64,000 nucleotides of DNA from Adineta ricciae (taxonomy: Eukaryota; Rotifera; Eurotatoria; Adinetida; Adinetidae): assembly GCA_905250025.1 (NCBI GenBank), contig CAJNOJ010000001.1, positions 1 to 64,000 of the forward strand, written 5' to 3'. The number at the start of each line of letters is the position of its first letter. Within the stretch, counting starts at the first letter, position 1. A model generated the notes under the pieces. The model was given only the letters and a program-made list of their open reading frames with translations. It made no database searches and was not told the origin of the DNA. This document shows positions 57,893-64,000 of this stretch, in pieces. Made by a program: the position numbers and the translations under genes.

Positions 57893-59172
57893 CTCTTCCT
57901 CTACTCATCAATTTATACATACATACATATATGTATATACGTTAAGATTCTTTTTTTAACCAACAAGACGAGAACGAATATATGACAAAGTTCTTTCAAC
58001 TGATGAGAAATCGATGAGTAGACGGAGAATATATGAATATATGAGAACAGCTTAATAATATATACATATAAAATAGTATGTGCATGAAGACGAGTGATGC
58101 ACTCGCGACATGTACACGTATAAGTTATCCGATTGACAAGGAAGAAAAGCAATTGCTCATTCATTTAGCTAACGTGTCTCTCGAGAGAAGAATAAATGAA
58201 AGGAGACAGAATATCTATCAAAAGTTTTTTTCTCACCATTAAAGATGACTATCGAGTGGACAATTAACGTACTTTTTTCGCTAAGTGAATTAAATAAACC
58301 ATTACCAAAACATATAAGTAGTTCGAGTAGAAGAAAAAGAAGAAAACGAAATTTTGTCTTTTTATTTATTTAGCTTCAAAACAGTGTCAATCGTTTAGCA
58401 AATAAAACATTGGATAGGCAAAGGATCAAGTGTAGAGTTAATACTCATCTTTCACTTCTATTTGATTAACGATGATCTTTTTCTTGTCGATAGAGAAAAC
58501 ATTGAAGGCGGAGATAGGACAGATTTCGAAATAAACGGAAAAAGAAAGCGATATTGATATATACAATGACCGATGTCGATCTGATTATTTTCTTGTCATC
58601 GTTCATCATTCGAAATGAAGAAAAAAAGAAATCATTTTGATCATAATCAAAAGAAGACGATTATTTCGATGAGAATGTTATAAACTTGTTTTCAACAATA
58701 CACCGAACGTTGGATTTCGAAAAAATCATGATGTAATTTCTCTTATTCATGCGCATCCTACTACTCTACTTATCTCGACATGTTTTTGTATGTAGAAATG
58801 GATTATTGTTCATGTAATCATGATTGCTATCTTAATGATCAATAGTTTTAAGTAATTTTGTTGTATAAATGCAAAATGACAGATGATTTTGGATATTCAT
58901 CTTATTATTTTAACATTGCGGCCAAGTTCAAACGGCTCATTGAAGTTTTGATGTTTTCGGTAGAGAAAATTTCGACAACATCCGTTTGGATCAAACGTAG
59001 AACGAAAATGCCTTTAGGATAAATATCAATTTTATTCAGTAGAAAAACAATTCTGAGGATGTGGACGAGAGTTTTATTAATTGAAATGAATATATCATCT
59101 TTACTATCACATCTATGATAGTGAATATTGTAAAAAAAGACGAAGAACAGTTTTTTAATAGAATATTTCAGT
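57893..59172. other. Intergenic region between smoothelin-type and IRG genes
   Basis: Has TACATACATA/TATATA simple repeats near 57918-57938. A minus-strand frame at 58905-59216 ends IQTDVVEIFSTENIKTSM, SRLNLAAMLK, which looks faintly coding but has no support, and it partly overlaps the IRG C-terminus. Nothing else is seen. Confidence 0.4.
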
Positions 59173-60536
59173 TTATTGAGAATGTGCAACAATTTGATCA
59201 ATACGTTTATGAGCAAGTACTATGATTTCTTCAAGAAAATAGTGCAAAACGTTATACACAGCAGTAAATGATATTCCCGAAGATATAAATGGTCCAATAA
59301 GTGGTAAATATCTGGCACCTTCTCCAGATGCACAAGCGATTGCAGTTTCACTAAGTTTTCCCATCAGTAGTCTCCTTATTCCAGTGTCATCAGCATCGAG
59401 AAAAACCATTTTGGCACCATAGACAACTTCTAATAGGTCTTCAAGATTAATACCAAGTCTTTTTGAAAGACTTTCAATTGCCTCTTTGTCAACACCAAAA
59501 TCTTTTAGGTACAAACGTATTTCCCTGATCATGAGAACTACATCGCAACAAATTGACAATCCAGGAACAGGTACAGCAGCAAGACCAGCTGAAGCTAAAG
59601 CTACTTTAAATATCCGACTTCTAATAAGAGCTCCTTTCTGCTCAACAGCTTCATGAGAGTTGGCACTAATTGTATGAATAAGTGCTTCTCGCTTTAAATC
59701 CGGTGCGTTTTCAATTAAATTTTGAACAAGTTTTGGAAAATCCCATTTCGTATAATTTTTCAATCGTCCACTAATCAAATAAACAGGATGTTCACCAGGA
59801 ATACTTTTTAAATTTTCTTGACAAATTTCTTTTGTTTCATCGAGATAAACCTGTTCATTAAATTCATCGCCTCTATCTTCAGATCCATTTGTAATATTTT
59901 GATCTATTCTTGATCGAACACAGAAGAATTTCTTTTGACATTCATGAAGTTCATTAGCCAGATAACAATCATTCTCTGTGAATCGATTAGATACAAGAAT
60001 GATGAAGAAGTCGTATGAGTTAAGTTTGAATGTTTTTGAATATTCTCCTATAGGAAAGTTTGGAACTCCGGGACCAGGAAAATCATAATAAACTACTTTT
60101 GGATTTTTTACATCTGGATATTCTCCTACAACCGTTGTACCTTCTGTGTTACTGCACGTTTTTGCAGCTTTTGGGTGATCTGGTGGTAAATCACGCATTG
60201 TATTGATGAAAGTTGACTTTCCTACGCCTGATGTGCCTGTAACACCAATGCGTAATTCTTTTTCACTCCATTTTTCCATGAATTCACAAAGTCATTGGTC
60301 AAAGCCATTACATCCATGACGTGCGATTTGTTGTTGTACTTCTTGATCAAAATAATTTTGATAATCATAAGTGGAAATTCTTTCAGCAATATTAAAACGA
60401 GTACTAATGAAAAAAGAACTTTTATTATCATCTTGTGAAATTTCAATTCATATGCATTTATTTACTTTGGGGAAGAAACAATATTCTGTTGTTGAGCTCG
60501 ATTTAAAAAATATGATCGACGTTCTTCATTCGACAT
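59173..60536 (-). CDS. Immunity-related GTPase (IRG-like), in-frame TGA in N-terminal part
   Basis: Two minus-strand exons are predicted: 60466-60536 (MSNEERRSYFLNRAQQQ...) and 59173-60403. The G domain is clear: IGVTGTSGVGKSTFINTMR (P-loop), KTCSNTEGTTVVGEYP (switch I), VYYDFPGPGVPNFPIG (switch II, DFPGPG) and VRSRIDQN (base specificity, like TKxD). A helical C-terminal part with two hydrophobic segments (ALASAGLAAVPVPGLSICCD, YLPLIGPFISSGISF) is typical of IRG proteins. In vertebrates they destroy pathogen vacuoles. A TGA falls between GCNGFDQ and LCEFMEKW, ahead of the P-loop. Translation from the Met of MEKW (60279) gives an intact 368-residue protein that lacks the N-terminal helices. 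So it is either a start-shifted gene, a fresh nonsense allele or a sequencing error. Confidence 0.8.
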
Positions 60537-61845
60537 TTTCAAAACTCTTCTATAACATGAAAGTCGTCTGCGTACCTATATAAATATTGTTTCCTCGTCA
60601 AATTTGATTTTTCCGAGTCCGCTACACTTTGTTGACAAGTAGTAGTTTACTCAAGAGAACTAGTGAGTCAAATCCAACAAAATATGATTTTCTGTAAATC
60701 ATGCATGGCCATTATTTCATTTTATCGTCGGAAAAAAAAGTCAATACTTTTTCGTTCTTCTATTGTCTGTTGCATTAACATCAGTAAGCATAAGATTGCA
60801 AGACATGTTGGAAGAAAATAAAACGATATGAAACAAGAACTCAGAAAAGAAAATATATAAAGAAATTCAATATTTTAATGTCATCGCTCTTCTATCATTT
60901 TCTATGAATGTGAAACTAGCACAAACAAACGATATGTTAGCTAAACACTTTTTTTACTAACATATCGTTTGTTCGTGATACCTTTAAACTGATTCATTTT
61001 CTTTTATTTAATTATAACAACTACAAAAAACAAAATTGACGAACAAAGTATATTACCGATTGATTATTCAACGAAAAATGCACAAGTTTTCCAGATGACT
61101 ACGTATAAGTATCCAACGAATTAACCAGATCTTTTCGATCTCTTCATTGGTTGTGCAACTGAAGCTAATGGACTAAAAATAAACATAATTATGAAGATAG
61201 GGTAAATTCTCAACGATGCTAACTATTAAAAATCTCTTTTCGATAGATTGCTTGGAAATTCTCGATCGTTAATCTGAACAACGCAGTGTTTTCTAAAATA
61301 TTTATCTGTGCTCATAGGATGTCCATTAATAATGAGCTTCTAAGTTGTATGTGTGACTGATTTCTTTAGTAGTCTTTTCGAATAACCCCTAAGAATAACA
61401 TCTCAGCTACTCATACGCAAGTAGTAAAGAGTCTTGACCATCAAATTCGTTCAGATAGTTTACCTGGTCAACATAAGGTAAATGTTTAATCAAAGAAACT
61501 TACCATCGCATGAATTCTGTTTGAGAATACCAAGCACTTTATCAATTGCTATATTCATTCCCCATGTTGTCTATTTTCTATGAACTCACAGTTATATTTC
61601 TTCAAATCATGATAAGCTTAAATATGTTTTTTCCATAAATGAATGATTTGCTTTTCTTCTTCTTCGATGTTGTTGATTTCGGTGATGAACTGCGTCCTAA
61701 TCTATCAAAAACAATAGTTGGAAATGTTTGACAAGAAATGATCGGTCATTTACTTTTTCACCTGACTTTCAATCTTTGTTGGTTTTATTCTTTCTGAGTT
61801 TTATTTATTAGAATAACAAACATCACATACAAAAAAAGTTCTATG
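60537..61845. other. Intergenic region with a perfect hairpin
   Basis: Apart from the hairpin at 60925-60972, two minus-strand blocks look exon-like: about 61616-61700 (LGRSSSPKSTTSKKKKSKSF after an acceptor) and 61122-61172 (PLASVAQPMKRSKRSG, stop, after TTTTTAG). They could be the basic tail of a small gene, but I found no start. Confidence 0.3.
60925..60972. repeat. Perfect 16-bp inverted repeat, 16-bp loop
   Basis: ACAAACGATATGTTAG at 60925-60940 pairs with CTAACATATCGTTTGT at 60957-60972; the loop is CTAAACACTTTTTTTA. It is perfect over 16 bp in a non-coding area. It could be a transcript hairpin, a terminator-like 3' structure or the remains of a small palindromic element. Confidence 0.85.
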
Positions 61846-63308
61846 CTACATTTCGTCATGTAAAACTTCATCCGTGTCAAGAATACGCATATCAGCGAAC
61901 ACATGAGCATGCCTTTGAATCTCATTTAATGACAAAGTATCATCACGTGGTGAATCATCAACTTTTTCAAATAGTCTATTTACTTGAATATTGATATGCG
62001 CACGATTCATTGGATCATATGCTTTCTACAAAGAACTACAAGAATATTCTGTCAATGTTAAAGTTATATGCATACAACTAATTCTTCCTTGGAGAGAATG
62101 CCGTCATGATTTTCGTCGAATTCAAGAAATTCTCGCTTTTGGGACGCCATCCATTGCTGATCTATTGCTTCCCGTTTTGTCTCACCATGTTCTCCATTTA
62201 TATCATGTGCTATAAATTGGCTACTGTGTAAGAAGTATAATAGAATGCATCGGTTTTTACGTACATGGAACAATGATGAACTCTTTTTCGGTTAATTGCT
62301 GATCATTATCACGATCTAGGCACATTCGAAAACTGGATTATAAGACTGAGAAGAAACACAAACCTAACTGCGCCATGAGATTATCAGCGATACTTGTTGA
62401 TGCTTGACTGACTAATTCGGGATGACGAAATGCAAGAAATTGGTCGATATTAAGATTATCTCCAACGCGCATCCAACGATTACGAATTCTAAGAAGTTCG
62501 GCAAGCACTAAAAATATTACACATTCGATAGAAACGATCCGGTTGCTGTGTTTCATTACTGACAATCGAGATCTATTGATTGTGGTGCAGTGTCCATGTC
62601 ATATAGATATTTGTCAACAGATACATTTTGATTATGGAGTTTAAGATACAATGCTGCATATTCAGGCCATGTCACTTTTCCTACAATCAAAACAGAATGT
62701 GGAATACATGAAACTCTTCTTTTACCGTCGTTGTTCGTATCGATCAGTATGAACAATTGAGCGTTCTTGTCTTTCGCTTCTTTCAGATGATCTTGAACAT
62801 TCTTGAACAGATAACTCACCAACTCTTCTCGCGTCACACGCTCATCATGATCAATATCAGCTCTAAACATATCCACATCAAGTCATCTTATCTCATCTCA
62901 CAAATAATGAACTCACAGTCGAAAGATTTCTTCCAGCTTCTTATTTCGTTTCATTTCATCGTGTTGAATATTGGACTCGAATAGTTCATGGTTGCCTAAG
63001 AATAGTTCTCGGTGAAACTCAGGATTGACTTTGCCATGTCGATCGAGGGGTAAACCTTCGAGATGGTGATCATCTTTGAGACTATGAATGCCGAAACTTT
63101 TGAGATCTTTTGCTATTTTCGATAGATTGAAATCTTTCGGTATTTGCAGTTTTGCTAATTCCAATGAGAAATTGGCGTATTCTGAATGTATCTTCTTCGA
63201 TGTCGAGTTGATGCTAGTGTTACGTACAATAATATATTTCTCATCAACCGGCAGAGTGGTTACGATAACACCCAAAATCCAAGCTAGGTATACGAGTCCT
63301 ACCAGCAT
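61846..63308 (-). CDS. SDF4: Cab45/SDF4-type EF-hand protein, copy 1
   Basis: Seven exons (62917-63308, 62726-62862, 62564-62680, 62364-62507, 62261-62315, 62076-62223, 61846-62025) give 390 residues. A signal peptide opens the protein (MLVGLVYLAWILGVIVTTL). The CREC-family lead-in GLPLDRHGKVNPEFHRELFL precedes EF-hand loops DIDHDERVTREE, DTNNDGKVTWPE, DRDNDQQLTEKE, DENHDGILSKEE and a degenerate DDSPRDDTLSLNE. Cab45 is a soluble Golgi-lumen calcium sensor that sorts secretory cargo; reticulocalbins are ER relatives. The C-terminus ends HDEM, with no HDEL, in line with Cab45. The join at exon 3-4 uses a weak donor (GTCAGT). A second copy follows upstream on the same strand. Confidence 0.88.
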
Positions 63309-63739
63309 CGATCTGCTTGTACTTAAAAGTAACAATGCTGTGTCTACTTCTAGTCCAATCTATTAGAATTTGAATACTCATTTAGATCAGTGGTTAACGA
63401 TGCTTGACGTTATGCAAGCTGAATGATAAAAATAAATATTCACAACGAACGTAACGCTACAGTAGATGCAAACAATGTTCGAATCGAGAAAGTTTGTCTC
63501 GGCATACTCCGTTTTGATCGAATGGACAAAAGTAATACTGACTCATTTTATATAGACGTCGCCAGGTAACACATTTTGCACATCAAGGCAGACGAAAATA
63601 GATCGATCTATGTTAGTTATAAAGATAACTTTGATTTTATTCAAACACCGACAATGTGATTCGATTACGAGTGAACATAGCGACGAAATAAATTATTGCG
63701 TATTATGAAAAAACAGAACAAGAAAGGGAAATTTTTCAA
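63309..63739. other. Spacer between the two Cab45-type genes
   Basis: 431 bp with the promoter of copy 1 and 3' end of copy 2. No further feature seen. Confidence 0.4.
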
Positions 63740-64000
63740 TTACATTTCTTCGTGTAACACTTTTTCTGCGTCTAAAAGTCTCATATCAGCAAATGTATCA
63801 GCATGGTTTTGAACTTCATCTAATGATAATGCATTATCGGCTGGCGAATCATCGACTTTTGAAAATAGTTTCTTTATTTGACGATCAATATGGCCCCGGT
63901 TCAATGGATCGTACGCTTTCTACAAAAGATCGACTATTAGTTTGAAAGAAGCAACTAAATTCTTACCAGTAATTCGTCTCTCGTTAACACCCCATCATTG
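63740..64000 (-). CDS. SDF4: Cab45/SDF4-type EF-hand protein, copy 2, partial
   Basis: The last exon (63740-63919) reads KAYDPLNRGHIDRQIKKLFS, KVDDSPADNALSLDEV and ends LLDAEKVLHEEM. It is closely similar to the last exon of copy 1 (KAYDPMNRAHINIQVNRLFE ... DTDEVLHDEM). A preceding exon (63968 to the window edge) reads NDGVLTRDELL, the end of an EF-hand loop. The intron position and phase are the same as in copy 1. The rest lies outside the window. A tandem duplicate of the same strand and structure. Confidence 0.88.

Noticed and set aside
59173-60536. TGA in the IRG gene as a selenocysteine codon
   Set aside because: No selenocysteine is known in this family, no SECIS-like structure was seen, and a nonsense change or later start explains it better.
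1-64000. CRISPR arrays, rRNA, tRNA, retroelement or capsid-bearing elements
   Set aside because: No spaced repeats, no tRNA B-box with cloverleaf, no reverse-transcriptase or long terminal repeat signatures were seen on either strand.

Overview
The window looks like animal nuclear DNA, most likely from a bdelloid rotifer (inferred, not proven). It is AT-rich and compact, with many-exon genes whose introns are mostly 40-60 bp. The gene set is metazoan: RAD1, CIAO3/NARFL, NCBP3, GTF3C5, PHLDB/LL5, a smoothelin-type CH protein, a serpin, a homeobox gene, Cab45/SDF4 and an immunity-related GTPase. Two proteins of land-plant type sit among them: a BTB-NPH3 protein and a DYW-type PPR deaminase domain. 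That mixture, with splice acceptors placed just before start codons, fits the gene acquisition and spliced-leader trans-splicing known in bdelloids.

Layout. 1-5 kb holds a left-edge fragment and an F-box/LRR-like gene with one swollen intron. 5.6-8.5 kb holds the DYW fragment and a complete RAD1 gene. 8.5-14 kb is gene-poor and holds short GC-rich inverted-repeat elements and a decayed Tc1/mariner transposon. 14-24.7 kb (+ strand) holds a signal-peptide arrestin-fold gene, a TPR-SET gene, the BTB-NPH3 gene and an unrecognised membrane coiled-coil gene. 25.2-30.2 kb (- strand) is a tight run APP1-type phosphatase, CIAO3, NCBP3 that may be one transcription unit. 31.8-37.2 kb holds a serpin, an ARF-like GTPase and a homeobox gene. 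37.3-41.8 kb is accessory: more GC-rich elements, a near-perfect 283-bp-arm foldback element with an 8-bp target duplication, and a tiny gene whose first intron carries them. A 38-bp N gap at 41817-41854 is flanked on the left by a duplicate of sequence 5.4 kb upstream.

41.9-53.1 kb (+ strand) holds PHLDB (5' end lost at the gap), an FkbM-type methyltransferase, GTF3C5 and a second arrestin-fold gene. 53.4-57.9 kb (- strand) is a 1146-residue smoothelin-type gene. 59.2-60.5 kb is the immunity-related GTPase with one in-frame TGA. 61.8-64 kb holds two tandem Cab45-type EF-hand genes, the second leaving the window.

Exon joins were made by eye from splice signals and homology. In every gene given with an exon list the reading frame closes across all joins. 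I saw no retrovirus-like or other capsid-bearing element, no rRNA, no tRNA and no CRISPR array.
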